Of a stretch of DNA of 64,000 nucleotides, positions 36,268 to 44,585 are shown piece by piece. Source of the DNA: Roseibacillus persicicus (lineage in GTDB: Bacteria > Verrucomicrobiota > Verrucomicrobiia > Verrucomicrobiales > Akkermansiaceae); assembly GCF_014651675.1 (NCBI RefSeq), contig NZ_BMXI01000018.1, positions 1 to 64,000 on the forward strand, written 5' to 3'. The translations under genes and the position numbers were made by a program. The notes beneath the pieces are model-generated. The model was given only the letters and a program-made list of their open reading frames with translations. It did not search any database and was not told where the DNA came from. The first letter of the stretch is position 1. Each line of letters opens with the position of its first letter.

Positions 36268-36642
36268 ATGAGCAAGAACAAAGAACTCAAGAAGCTTGAA
36301 GAGAAAGTCGTGACCTTTCGGGACCAGAATCTCCTCCTCGATGCCGATTTGGCCAAGATGCTTGGAACCACCACTTCGAGCCTCTTGCAAATGGTGGGCA
36401 AAAACAAAAGCCGCTTTCCAAAAAGCTTTGTTTTTCCCGCGAAAAAGAAGGAGCTGGAGGTTTTGATTGAGGAAAAGCACCTCACCAAAAAACAAGCCAA
36501 CAGTCGCACGACTGCCCCCCTGCTCTTCACCGAGGCGGGAGCCTATATGTCGGCGTTTTTATTGAAAACCAAAGCTGCGGACAAACTCTCGGTCGCCGTT
36601 CTGGATACCTTTTTGGAAAAGGAAGCAAAGTCAGGAAAATAG
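36268..36642 (+). CDS. ORF6N-domain protein
   Basis: A 124-residue protein. The N-terminal segment EKVVTFRDQNLLLDADLAKMLG and KNKSRFPKSFVF, and the later LLFTEAGAYMSAFLL, match the ORF6N domain (KilA-N-related, DNA-binding), which is found in phage antirepressors and in many chromosomal genes. Lysine-rich and without a signal peptide. No other phage gene is nearby, so a captured regulator is more likely than a prophage. Start ATG 36268; 55 bases after gltX and 38 bases before the kinase-phosphatase gene. Confidence 0.75.
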   Translation: MSKNKELKKLEEKVVTFRDQNLLLDADLAKMLGTTTSSLLQMVGKNKSRFPKSFVFPAKKKELEVLIEEKHLTKKQANSRTTAPLLFTEAGAYMSAFLLKTKAADKLSVAVLDTFLEKEAKSGK

Positions 36643-36680
36643 GGCGTGAGTTCTCTTCGCTGGTCGGTTGAAATCAGGCC

Positions 36681-37919
36681 ATGCGCGAATTGAAAGACGG
36701 TATCCGCTCCAAGGTGAAGCTCGACTTCCAAGGGCGGGTTCACAAATGGTTCCGGGGCACCGACTCCGACAAAAGATACGCCAACGAAATCCTCGTTCTC
36801 AAAACTCTGGAAGAGCGAGGCTGTCCCTATGTCCCCAAGGTCCTGGAGGAGCATCCCGAGGACCTTTACTTTGTTTCCACCAACTGCGGAGCTCCTGCCA
36901 ACGGAATCTCCAAAGCCAAGGCTGACGCCCTGTTTCACGAATTGGAGCACGACTACGGGGTGCGTCACGATGATCCCGAGCCCCGCAACGTCACATACAA
37001 CTCCAAGCAAGGCCGCTTCAACCTCATCGACTTTGAACTGGCGACCATTTTGGAAGATGGCCACTCCGAGGCGGAGGAAAGCTCCGAAAAGTGCTCAAGC
37101 GTGGTCAGAGCCACCTGGGCGGCCGCCTCGCGCCAGGGCAAAACTCACAAAGCCAATGACGACTTCTGGCTGGCCTTGCAGATCAGCCCCGACGGCTCCA
37201 CCAACTCCCCTTCCGAAGGCGAGATCCTCCTCGATCCCGAGCACCTCGTTCTTGCGGTATCCGATGGGATGGGAGGCAATGCGGCAGGTGAACTCGCCTC
37301 GCGGTTGGTGATTTCATGGATCCGCAAGCATGCCTCTCAACTCTACGCCACAGCGCAAAACGATGATCTCATGGCCAAACGCCTGACCACACTGGTGGAA
37401 GAGGCACACAAGGGGCTCAACGAAGTCGCAGCCAAAGATCTCACCGCCCTCAAAGGAATGGGAGCGACTCTTTCCCTTGTTTACATTGCTCCGGGAAAAG
37501 CCCATTTCGCGCACATCGGCGATTCCCGCATCTACTTGTCGGAACCCGCCGCGGAAGAACTTCCCCGCGCCATTTCCACCGACCACAACTACGCTTGGCG
37601 GGACTGGAAGGCCGGCAAGATTACCGAGATGGCCTATCGCACACATCCCCGCCGCTCCGTCCTTTACGACGTCATGGGCGGAAGCCACCTCAACATCACC
37701 CCACAGGTCGGGACCGCGCCTCTCACCTTGCCAGCGCGCTTTCTCCTCTGTTCAGACGGAGTCACCGACGGCCTCTGGGAGAAACATATCGTTGGAGCGA
37801 TGCAGTCCAAACTGAAGACGCGCGAACTCCGCGATGAAATCCTCGAGAAGGCCTACCAAAGTTGCGGAAAAGATGACACCACCCTCATCGTTGCCGATAT
37901 CGACACCCTGCATGGATAA
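36681..37919 (+). CDS. Mini-kinase/PP2C phosphatase fusion
   Basis: A 412-residue protein with two opposing domains. Residues 1 to about 125 resemble a minimal protein-kinase-like fold: Lys22 in VHKWF, Glu36 in ANEILVL, the catalytic loop HDDPEPRN (His96, Asp98, Asn103) and the DFG-equivalent IDFE (Asp117). It is about half the size of a standard kinase. Residues about 140-412 are a PP2C phosphatase with SDGMGG (194-199), KGMGATL, HIGDSRIY, LLCSDGVTDGL and KDDTTLI. A balanced signalling protein is inferred; the target is unknown. No histidine kinase or sigma factor is adjacent. Confidence 0.8.
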   Translation: MRELKDGIRSKVKLDFQGRVHKWFRGTDSDKRYANEILVLKTLEERGCPYVPKVLEEHPEDLYFVSTNCGAPANGISKAKADALFHELEHDYGVRHDDPEPRNVTYNSKQGRFNLIDFELATILEDGHSEAEESSEKCSSVVRATWAAASRQGKTHKANDDFWLALQISPDGSTNSPSEGEILLDPEHLVLAVSDGMGGNAAGELASRLVISWIRKHASQLYATAQNDDLMAKRLTTLVEEAHKGLNEVAAKDLTALKGMGATLSLVYIAPGKAHFAHIGDSRIYLSEPAAEELPRAISTDHNYAWRDWKAGKITEMAYRTHPRRSVLYDVMGGSHLNITPQVGTAPLTLPARFLLCSDGVTDGLWEKHIVGAMQSKLKTRELRDEILEKAYQSCGKDDTTLIVADIDTLHG

Positions 37920-37931
37920 TCATAACCACAA

Positions 37932-37952
37932 AATAGTCAGTTACAGACTATT
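37932..37952. promoter_or_regulatory. 7-bp inverted repeat upstream of the glnII sigma-54 promoter
   Basis: AATAGTC and GACTATT flank a 7-base loop, 47 bases upstream of the glnII -24 element. It could be an enhancer-binding-protein site, or a weak terminator of the preceding gene (the stop is 13 bases away) although no T run follows. Confidence 0.4.
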
Positions 37953-37998
37953 GCGTTGACCTAACCGAACCCAACCGTTTGTCTTTCCCCCGACACAA

Positions 37999-38016
37999 TT
38001 GGCATGGTTCATGCTT
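37999..38016 (+). promoter_or_regulatory. Sigma-54 (-24/-12) promoter of glnII
   Basis: TTGGCATGGTTCATGCT has GG at 38001-38002 and GC at 38013-38014, exactly ten bases apart, with the TTGGCA and TGCT context of RpoN promoters. It lies about 60 bases upstream of the glnII ATG. Nitrogen-regulated glutamine synthetase genes are classic RpoN targets, and rpoN is in this window. A sigma-54 activator binding site would be expected upstream. Confidence 0.7.
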
Positions 38017-38074
38017 TTTCGTGAAATGGATTCCCAAGCAACACGAGGGACTCTCTTAAGAACCACATTAAACA

Positions 38075-39082
38075 ATGGCAAAATACAAACTCGAATACGT
38101 TTGGCTCGACGGATCAACACCTGTCCAAGGCCTTCGCAGCAAATTCCAGATGAAGGAGTTCTCCTCCGAGCCCACTCTGGAAGACATCCCAGAATGGGGT
38201 TTTGACGGTTCCTCGACTGGTCAAGCAGATGGAGGCGACTCCGACTGCGTTCTCAAGCCCGTTGCTATCTATCTCGACGCCACTCGCGAGGACAGCTATC
38301 TCATCATGTGTGAAGTGATGCTTCCCGATGGCACTCCACACCCCACCAACACTCGCGCCGACATCATCGACGACGAAGGTGCTTGGTTCGGCTTCGAGCA
38401 GGAATACTTCCTCCTCAAGGATGGCCGCCCGCTCGGTTTCCCGAAAAATGGTTACCCGGAGCCCCAGGGACCTTACTACTGCGGCGTTGGCCACAAGGCT
38501 GTCGGCGCAATCGGTCGCCTGATCGTCGAGGAGCACCTCGACCTCTGTCTCGCAGCCGGCATCAACCACGAAGGCGTCAACGCCGAGGTGGCTTCCGGTC
38601 AGTGGGAATTCCAAATCTTCGGCAAAGGCTCCCGCAAGGCAGCCGACCAAATCTGGATGGCTCGCTACCTCCTTCTTCGTCTTTGCGAAGCTTACGAAGT
38701 CGACGTTGACTTCCGTTGCAAGCCCATCAAAGGCGACTGGAACGGTTCCGGCATGCACGCCAACTTCTCCACCACCAAGTTGCGTGAAGAAGGCGGCAAG
38801 GAGTACTTCGACAAGCTCATGGCTGCGTTCGACAAGAACAAGGAAGAGCACATCGCCGTCTACGGTCCCGACAACGACCAGCGCCTCACCGGCCTTCACG
38901 AGACCCAGTCTATCGACAAGTTCTCTTGGGGTATCGCCGACCGCGGTGCTTCCATCCGCGTTCCACACAGCTTCGCGAAGAACGACTGGAAAGGTTACCT
39001 CGAGGACCGCCGCCCGAACTCCCAGGGTGACCCTTACGCGATCGCCGCTCGCATCCTCCAGACTATCGAGGAAGTGGCTTAG
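38075..39082 (+). CDS. glnII: Glutamine synthetase type II
   Basis: Makes glutamine from glutamate, ammonia and ATP. At 335 residues it is the eukaryotic-type GSII, not the 470-residue GSI. The start MAKYKLEYVWLDGS, WGFDGSSTGQA, FGFEQEYFL, GINAEV-type (reads GVNAEVASGQWEFQ), GNGSG-like GDWNGSGMHAN and RRPNSQGDPY are all characteristic. Residues of the ammonium and ATP sites are kept. Its upstream sigma-54 promoter and its strong terminator indicate a single-gene, nitrogen-controlled unit. Confidence 0.95.
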   Translation: MAKYKLEYVWLDGSTPVQGLRSKFQMKEFSSEPTLEDIPEWGFDGSSTGQADGGDSDCVLKPVAIYLDATREDSYLIMCEVMLPDGTPHPTNTRADIIDDEGAWFGFEQEYFLLKDGRPLGFPKNGYPEPQGPYYCGVGHKAVGAIGRLIVEEHLDLCLAAGINHEGVNAEVASGQWEFQIFGKGSRKAADQIWMARYLLLRLCEAYEVDVDFRCKPIKGDWNGSGMHANFSTTKLREEGGKEYFDKLMAAFDKNKEEHIAVYGPDNDQRLTGLHETQSIDKFSWGIADRGASIRVPHSFAKNDWKGYLEDRRPNSQGDPYAIAARILQTIEEVA

Positions 39083-39112
39083 GACGCATCGTCGTTCTTG
39101 AAACTTTAGTGA

Positions 39113-39144
39113 AAACCCGAAGTCTCCGGACTTCGGGTTTTTTT
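39113..39144 (+). terminator. Rho-independent terminator after glnII
   Basis: Perfect 12-bp stem AAACCCGAAGTC/GACTTCGGGTTT with a 4-base loop, followed by T residues, 31 bases after the glnII stop. Confidence 0.93.
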
Positions 39145-39205
39145 GTCACCTGAAAGAGCCTCTCTCCTATTGACGCTCTCCAATTGACGGCTAGTGACGA
39201 ACACG

Positions 39206-39235
39206 AAAAAAGACGGCTTAAAAAAGCCGTCTTTT
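39206..39235 (-). terminator. Rho-independent terminator after rpmJ
   Basis: Perfect stem AAAAGACGGCTT/AAGCCGTCTTTT with a 4-base loop. Read leftward it ends in six T residues (complement of the A run at 39206-39211). It lies 40 bases after the rpmJ stop; the glnII terminator is just to the left. Confidence 0.85.
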
Positions 39236-39274
39236 AGAAAAACTGGACTCGAGCAACAGCTCGAAAGGGTCAAC

Positions 39275-39439
39275 TTACTTGACGCCCTTTTTCGAAAGCT
39301 TGGTGCCCTTGGTGCTACCCTGGCGAGCCTTGAACTTGGGGTCGGTCTTGTTGATGACGTAAAGGGTGCCTTTGCGTTTCACAACCTGACATCCTGCGTG
39401 GCGGCGCTTCATTGAAGCCAAAGAACTTAGAACTTTCAT
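39275..39439 (-). CDS. rpmJ: 50S ribosomal protein L36 (cysteine-poor type)
   Basis: A 54-residue gene easy to miss because of its length. The reverse strand reads [20 protein letters not shown] then [21 protein letters not shown], the signature of L36, followed by a lysine-rich tail of 13 residues. It has one cysteine, so the zinc site of the other L36 class is absent. A strong ribosome-binding site (AAGGGGAA) precedes the ATG at the right spacing. L36 stabilises the large ribosomal subunit. It is a single gene with its own terminator. Bases 39440-39573 hold nothing else I recognise. Confidence 0.93.
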   Translation of the reverse strand: MKVLSSLASMKRRHAGCQVVKRKGTLYVINKTDPKFKARQGSTKGTKLSKKGVK

Positions 39440-39573
39440 GAGAATTTCCCCTTGCGAGGGACGGGGAGACTACTTCCCAAAAGCAGTCTGTAAAGGCAAA
39501 ACCGAGTCGAGTTTTCACCTTTTTTCGCCATACAGGAAACGCGCGATTTCCCTTTTCCTCACCGCCCTCCCCC

Positions 39574-40143
39574 TCACTTTCCAAAATCCGCCAGAGCCTC
39601 TTCCAGTAAGCCCAGATAAACACCCCGGGGCACTTCGATCCCTCCAAATTGCTTGAGATGCGCGGTCAACCATTGGGTATCGAGCAAGAGCATCCCCTCT
39701 TCGCGCATCCATTCAACCAAATGAACAAGGGCGATCTTACTCGCATCCACCTTGCGGCTGAACATGGACTCACCGAAAAAGGCCTTCCCTATCCGCACCC
39801 CATAAAGCCCACCCTGCAATCCGTCCTCATCCCAACACTCGAAGGAATGCGCCATCCCCAAATCAAATAACGAGCAGTAACTTTCCACGATTACAGGATC
39901 AATCCAGGTTTCCTCCCGCTCTCCGCACCCCTCCATCGTTTCACGAAAGGCCGTATCGCGCCGCACAATATAAGGCTCTTTGCGAAGGGCCTTCCGAAGT
40001 CCACGGGGAATGTGAAAGCGCTCATCGATAGGAATGATTCCCCGCATCTCGGGCGAGAACCAATAGATCTCACCATCTTCGGCCATGGGAAACACGCCTT
40101 GTGAATAGGCTTCGATGAGGATTTGAGGAGGAATTTGCGCCAC
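39574..40143 (-). CDS. aat: Leucyl/phenylalanyl-tRNA-protein transferase
   Basis: Transfers Leu or Phe from tRNA to the N-terminus of proteins with basic N-termini, marking them for ClpS/ClpAP degradation (N-degron pathway). The 189-residue protein shows YSQGVFPM, WFSPEMRGIIP, VESYCSLFDLGMAHSFECW, GVRIGKAFFGESMFS and LLLDTQWLTAHLKQFGG, the family core. The start is a GTG (40143). It is divergent from yceD with 49 bases between. No clpS or clpA is in the window. Confidence 0.94.
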   Translation of the reverse strand: MAQIPPQILIEAYSQGVFPMAEDGEIYWFSPEMRGIIPIDERFHIPRGLRKALRKEPYIVRRDTAFRETMEGCGEREETWIDPVIVESYCSLFDLGMAHSFECWDEDGLQGGLYGVRIGKAFFGESMFSRKVDASKIALVHLVEWMREEGMLLLDTQWLTAHLKQFGGIEVPRGVYLGLLEEALADFGK

Positions 40144-40192
40144 GGCTTCATTTCATTACCCAAAAGGGAACTTTCAATCTACAATCTTCTCA

Positions 40193-40687
40193 GTGAACAA
40201 ACTCATTATTGACCTCGGCACCCTCCCCGAGACCGGAAAACGAATGGAAGGCGAGCTGGATCCCTCCATCTTCGATTTGCCCCCGCGCGACCCCCAGCCC
40301 AAGGGACCGCTCTCCTTTGATTTGCACGTCCAACGCTTCGAAGGTGAGGTTTTGCTGCAGGGTTCTTTGTCATGCCCCTTTGAATTCGAATGCGTCCGCA
40401 CCCTCCATCCCTTCATTAAAACCGTTCACCTCCCCCACGCTGCAATTGCGGTAGAAGTAGGCAATTTCGGCGAAGTAGACGCTACTGAAGCCTTGCGGGA
40501 AGAGCTTTTGCTGGAAATCCCAAACCACCCGACCTGCGAAATTGCGGACACTCCCCAGGAGTGTGAGATCGATCCGCATTATTTAGCAGTGGACAAAGGT
40601 GACTCGGATGATGTAGACCCTGCGCCCCCCGAGGGAGGAGACAGCCGCTGGTCGGCTCTCGATTCCTTTCAGGCGGACGAATCTTAA
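40193..40687 (+). CDS. yceD: YceD/DUF177-family protein
   Basis: A 164-residue protein starting at GTG 40193 (MNKLIIDLGTLPETGKRMEG). The middle segment LQGSLSCPFEFECVRTLHPF is the DUF177 hallmark with its cysteine pair, though it varies from E. coli YceD. The family is almost always directly upstream of rpmF, as it is here (12-base gap), and has been linked to 23S rRNA processing or ribosome assembly. Cysteines in the C-terminal half (PTCEIADTPQECE) could bind metal. Confidence 0.85.
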   Translation: MNKLIIDLGTLPETGKRMEGELDPSIFDLPPRDPQPKGPLSFDLHVQRFEGEVLLQGSLSCPFEFECVRTLHPFIKTVHLPHAAIAVEVGNFGEVDATEALREELLLEIPNHPTCEIADTPQECEIDPHYLAVDKGDSDDVDPAPPEGGDSRWSALDSFQADES

Positions 40688-40699
40688 CCATTTCTTACT

Positions 40700-40882
40700 A
40701 TGGCATCTCCAAAACGCAGAACCTCCAAGATGAAGCAGAAAATGCGCCGCGGTGCGAATCGCTGGCGTGCACCCTTGCTTAAGGAATGCCCCGAGTGTGG
40801 CAGCCGTGTTCCCGGACACATTGCTTGTCCTTCCTGTGGCACTTACCGCGAACGTCAAGTCCTTGACGTCGACGTGGTGTAA
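40700..40882 (+). CDS. rpmF: 50S ribosomal protein L32
   Basis: A 60-residue zinc-containing ribosomal protein. MASPKRRTSKMKQKMRRGAN is the standard start; CPEC (residues 30-33) and CPSC (residues 43-46) are the zinc ligands. The yceD-rpmF-plsX order is conserved in many bacteria and links ribosome with lipid synthesis. Confidence 0.95.
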   Translation: MASPKRRTSKMKQKMRRGANRWRAPLLKECPECGSRVPGHIACPSCGTYRERQVLDVDVV

Positions 40883-40918
40883 TTCGACCACTTTGTTTCG
40901 AATTCACTAGTTTTTTAT

Positions 40919-40944
40919 ACGGCGACGGTTATTTCCGTCGCCGT
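40919..40944 (+). terminator. Hairpin between rpmF and plsX
   Basis: Perfect 10-bp stem ACGGCGACGG/CCGTCGCCGT with a 6-base loop, 36 bases after rpmF. The T tail is weak (ttctatt), so it may attenuate rather than end the transcript. Confidence 0.6.
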
Positions 40945-40977
40945 TTCTATTTACGCCACAACTCATTCCCTGAACTA

Positions 40978-42048
40978 ATGATTATTGCACTAGACGCCAT
41001 GGGCGGGGACAACGCGCCCGATGTCAACGTCATTGGGGCGCGCGATGCTCTCAGCCTCTATCCTCAAATCTCGGAGATTGTTCTAGTCGGCGATAAGGCC
41101 ACTCTCAGCGAAAGCTGCGCCCGCAATAGCCTGACGGATCCCCGGGCCCGGATCGTCCACGCCAGCGAAGTCGTGGAAATGCACGAGTCGGGAGCGAAGG
41201 CCATCCGGCGGAAAAAGGATAGTTCCATCTCTGTCGCTACCGAACTCGTCAAACAAGGCGCCGCCCAAGCAGTCGTTTCTGCCGGCAACACCGGTGCCGC
41301 AGTGGCAGCGGCCACAATCAAGCTCCGCCTTCTCAAGGGAGTGGACCGGGCTGGAATCGCCTCCCCCATCCCCAATGAGTATGGGACCTGCAACATTCTC
41401 GATGCCGGAGCCAATCCCGAGGCCAAGGCCAAACATTTGGCCACCTATGCCGTCATGGGCTCCGTCTACGCCAACAAGGTTCTCGGAGTGAGCCGTCCGG
41501 TAGTCGGCATCATGTCCAATGGCGAAGAGGAGGAAAAAGGTACGGTCTTGACCAAGGAAGCGCTTATTCTGCTCAAGCACATGGTGGACTCCGGTCACGC
41601 CAATTTCGACTTTCGCGGCAATGTGGAAGGGCACGACCTCTTTGAAACCCGCCTGGATGTCTGTCTTTGTGACGGTTTCACCGGTAATGTGGTGCTGAAA
41701 TCCTGCGAGGCGACCGCCAAGGCGATGTCCAAGTGGCTCAAGAAGGAATTCAAGCGAACCCCCTTCCGCGTTCTGGGCGCGCTGCTTTCCAAGGGTGCTT
41801 TCGGCAATGTGAAAGAGCGCACCAACTACGAGACCTACGGCGGCTCCCCTCTCTTGGGCGTCCGGGGAACGGTTATCATTTCCCACGGTTCCTCCACGTC
41901 CCTCGCCATTCGAAACGCTCTTCACATGGCCTCTAAAGCGGTGAAAAATGAGGTCAATCCCCAGATTGAAGCAGCCCTTCACGCCCTCACCCTCCCAAGA
42001 GTCAACCCCGCCTCCGAGAAATCTTCCAAACCTGAAAGCAACTCCTAA
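40978..42048 (+). CDS. plsX: Phosphate acyltransferase
   Basis: Converts acyl-ACP to acyl-phosphate, the acyl donor for PlsY in phospholipid synthesis. The 356-residue protein has IIALDAMGGDNAP, SAGNTGA, EEEKGTVLTK and DGFTGNVVLK, all in the family pattern. The ATG follows the rpmF hairpin; the stop codon overlaps the hisI start by one base. Confidence 0.96.
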   Translation: MIIALDAMGGDNAPDVNVIGARDALSLYPQISEIVLVGDKATLSESCARNSLTDPRARIVHASEVVEMHESGAKAIRRKKDSSISVATELVKQGAAQAVVSAGNTGAAVAAATIKLRLLKGVDRAGIASPIPNEYGTCNILDAGANPEAKAKHLATYAVMGSVYANKVLGVSRPVVGIMSNGEEEEKGTVLTKEALILLKHMVDSGHANFDFRGNVEGHDLFETRLDVCLCDGFTGNVVLKSCEATAKAMSKWLKKEFKRTPFRVLGALLSKGAFGNVKERTNYETYGGSPLLGVRGTVIISHGSSTSLAIRNALHMASKAVKNEVNPQIEAALHALTLPRVNPASEKSSKPESNS

Positions 42049-42437
42049 TGTTTCCTGAACAAAGCGACAAAGAATCGATCGAGAACGGGCACACCCTGAT
42101 GCCTAAGTTTGACCGCGACGGACTCATCCCCGCGATGGCCATCGACGCGGTCACCAAAGAACCCCTCATGTTGGCATACATGAATGCCGAATCACTCAAG
42201 CTGACCTTGGAAAAGCAAGAGGCAGTCTACTACTCCCGCAGCCGTCAGACAATTTGGCACAAAGGAGCGACTTCCGGAGAATTTCAAAAAATCGTCACCA
42301 TTCGCACCGATTGCGATCAAGACGCTCTGATTCTGGAAGTTGAACAAATGGGAGGCGGCTGTTGTCACACCAAACGATCCACCTGTTTCTACCGTGAGGT
42401 GCAAGCGGACGGATCCCTTACATTTCGCGAAGAGTAG
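42048..42437 (+). CDS. hisI: Phosphoribosyl-AMP cyclohydrolase
   Basis: Opens the purine ring of phosphoribosyl-AMP in histidine synthesis (third step). The 129-residue protein has PAMAIDAVTKEPLMLAYMN, the family core YYSRSRQTIWHKGATSG, the magnesium ligands DCDQDA and the zinc cysteines in GGGCCHTKRSTCFY. It is the single-domain HisI, without the HisE part. The ATG overlaps the plsX stop (TAATG). No other his gene is in the window. Confidence 0.95.
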   Translation: MFPEQSDKESIENGHTLMPKFDRDGLIPAMAIDAVTKEPLMLAYMNAESLKLTLEKQEAVYYSRSRQTIWHKGATSGEFQKIVTIRTDCDQDALILEVEQMGGGCCHTKRSTCFYREVQADGSLTFREE

Positions 42438-42524
42438 ACCGAGGGTGGCGTTGAGGGACACACTCACGAGTTGACCCTGGGTCTCATCGCGAGCGACTCT
42501 ACTCTGACACGCATCCCCTTCGGC

Positions 42525-44093
42525 ATGACCCCTTCAAAAATACGCTTTAACTGTCCCTCTTGCGGGATCCAGCTTGATGTCCCCGCAGCCTTGGCTGGCG
42601 TCACGGGACCCTGCCCCTCCTGTCAAAGCACCATCACGGCTCCAATCCCCCAGCCAGCCGCTCCTGAGCCAGCGGCACCCGAACCCGTCGCACCAGCGGC
42701 TCACCCCCGGCAACAGCCCGCTCCCGAGCCCCCGGCTCCGCCGGAGCAACCCTCCCAGCCGAGCTACGCCCCCCCCGTTGAGCCTACTCAACCTCCCCAA
42801 AGCCCCGCTCCCCGCAGCTCGACGGATTCTCCGCCTGCTGGACAGAACGTCTTTCCGACAGTTGTTCCCGATCCCGTTCGACCCGAGGTCCACCCTCTCC
42901 CTGACGAGCCTCCTTTTCCCCTCGAACCTGAGCCAATCCGGGAACTCCCCACCCATCGCAGCGACGATGGAATGGCTTCCCATTCTCCCGCTCCGACCGC
43001 TGAAGCCCCTCGCCAGCCATCTTCCGAGCCTCAGCGCAGCAACGCGGGCGGCAAGGTGAAACAAGGGAGCAGAATCCCCAGCATTCTCTTTCTTCTGGCC
43101 GCCCTCGTGATCATGACTATCGGAGTCGTCGCGATTCTGAACCAGACTGGTGTCGTGGGCCTGAACACGCTGAAGTCTCTTCTCGGAGGAGGCTCCCAGG
43201 AAGCTCCAGCCACTGAGCTCGCTACTCCCTCCGCTCTGGACACCCCTCGCCCAGCCCCCCCCGCGCCTTCCTCTGAAGAGCCTGTGAACACCACAATCCC
43301 CAAGCCTACCGAGCCTCCCCTCGATGGCGGAGAAGAGGAAGAAGCGCCCGTTCTCCCCCCCGCAGAACTCCCACCGGGCGAAGACTTTAGAGAAGGAGAA
43401 ACCCCTCTTCCGGTCGGAATTGGGGCTGTGGACGATCCCGATGAGATTCAAAAGATCCTGGAGAAGTTTCTCGCCGCTCGAAACTTGACCGAACGCACCC
43501 CCTTTTTATCAGTTCAAAGCCAGAAGAATCCCAACGTGGCCAGCAGCCCACTTGCCCAGGCCCTTCCTGATCCATCCAGCACGCATTTCTGGGAAATCCT
43601 GAAAGATCCGCAGGAAAAGAGGACGGATTTTTTTTACATAGCCAGCTGGGACGGCACTCGCAACACGCCTCCCGAGCCGATTGCCATCGAGCTTCACAAA
43701 TGGGAAGGAAGCGAATCCACACAGGTTCACTCCGAAGCTTTCGTGGAATTCTATACTCAGAAACTGGCTCGCTACGCCGCCAGCCCGCTTGACCGACCCG
43801 CTCGTTTTTTTGTGCTAGCTGAGTGCGTGGCGCGATGCTTCGAAACCGAGGCCGTTCGCGAGCACACCAGCAAAGCCACACTCAAGATGGGCTCCTTCCC
43901 CAATGACCGGACCGCGGTCAAAGCCTACTTCGACAAGAAAGGGGAAATCCTCGATGAGCTGAAAAAATACAGGGAGGGCGTCGCTTTTCGGGAGGATATT
44001 CCCATGACCGTGACCCTGGCTTGGTCAAAGGAATCCGAAGGCCCAAGGTATCTGGAGCTGATTCAAATCAACTCCTTCGACTGGCACCCCTGA
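42525..44093 (+). CDS. Zinc-ribbon, proline-rich single-pass membrane protein
   Basis: A 522-residue protein that I do not recognise as a known family. Residues about 7-30 form a zinc ribbon (FNCPSCGIQ and GPCPSCQ). A long Pro/Ala/Ser/Glu-rich stretch follows (about 40-170), then one membrane helix (about 182-205, FLLAALVIMTIGVVAIL), a second Pro/Glu-rich linker and a folded C-terminal domain from about residue 295. ATG 42525 places the zinc ribbon at the very N-terminus; an upstream in-frame start would add 18 odd residues. The ribbon would be cytoplasmic and the C-terminal domain outside. Similar layouts are common in Planctomycetota and Verrucomicrobiota. Confidence 0.65.
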   Translation: MTPSKIRFNCPSCGIQLDVPAALAGVTGPCPSCQSTITAPIPQPAAPEPAAPEPVAPAAHPRQQPAPEPPAPPEQPSQPSYAPPVEPTQPPQSPAPRSSTDSPPAGQNVFPTVVPDPVRPEVHPLPDEPPFPLEPEPIRELPTHRSDDGMASHSPAPTAEAPRQPSSEPQRSNAGGKVKQGSRIPSILFLLAALVIMTIGVVAILNQTGVVGLNTLKSLLGGGSQEAPATELATPSALDTPRPAPPAPSSEEPVNTTIPKPTEPPLDGGEEEEAPVLPPAELPPGEDFREGETPLPVGIGAVDDPDEIQKILEKFLAARNLTERTPFLSVQSQKNPNVASSPLAQALPDPSSTHFWEILKDPQEKRTDFFYIASWDGTRNTPPEPIAIELHKWEGSESTQVHSEAFVEFYTQKLARYAASPLDRPARFFVLAECVARCFETEAVREHTSKATLKMGSFPNDRTAVKAYFDKKGEILDELKKYREGVAFREDIPMTVTLAWSKESEGPRYLELIQINSFDWHP

Positions 44094-44138
44094 GAAAAGG
44101 GGGCTCAGAAAAAGCTCAAAGGATTGGACTGAAGGCGC

Positions 44139-44585
44139 TTAACCGCCCCAAGGAAGCTTCACTTCCTTGTTGAGGACACTTTTCACGCCTCCCCAGTTGA
44201 TATCGCTGTTCATGGTCTTTTTGACTCCAGCGAGCTCATTATTCAGCTCCGCCATCAACAGGCGGCACCATCTGGCACAACGTCTGGCAGCGGAATCTCC
44301 CAAACTGTCGCACACTGCGGCAGTCTCGCCACAACGCTCTGCACACCAAGCCGCATAACGGGTGCGGTGACGACTATCACGGGCGGTAGCAGTCATATAC
44401 TCACGGCAGGCAGAAAGAAAATCATTGAGGATCGCTTGCTCCGAGGCTTGCGCATCGAGGGTAACGGCAACTGACTCACAGGAAGACTGGGCCTTCTCTA
44501 CCACAATCGTAGTGAGGAAACTTTCAGCCAGTCCTTGGCCTTGTTTCGAACCGGCCTGTCCGAGGGAACTTGTATTAGCAGTCAT
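44139..44585 (-). CDS. Cysteine-rich helical protein, possibly Csp/DUF326-like
   Basis: A 148-residue protein with no signal peptide. The predicted helices carry seven cysteines: one each in SSCESV and SACREY, then AWCAERCGETAAVC (CX3CX6C) and RRCARWC (CX3C). This spacing resembles four-helix-bundle copper-storage proteins (Csp/DUF326), which line the bundle with cysteines, but the cysteines are fewer than in typical Csp, so the call is tentative. The first 20 residues are Ser/Gly/Gln-rich and probably disordered. It stands alone, next to an AT-rich intergenic block that would hold its promoter. Confidence 0.5.
   Translation of the reverse strand: MTANTSSLGQAGSKQGQGLAESFLTTIVVEKAQSSCESVAVTLDAQASEQAILNDFLSACREYMTATARDSRHRTRYAAWCAERCGETAAVCDSLGDSAARRCARWCRLLMAELNNELAGVKKTMNSDINWGGVKSVLNKEVKLPWGG

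Noticed and set aside
36268-36642. Prophage remnant
   Set aside because: The ORF6N gene is the only phage-type domain. Neighbours are housekeeping genes and no integrase or att repeat is visible.
42534-43451. 305-residue frame opposite the zinc-ribbon/proline-rich gene
   Set aside because: Antisense to a Pro-rich coding region, which gives long Gly/Arg/Trp-rich frames without stops. No start signal or domain.
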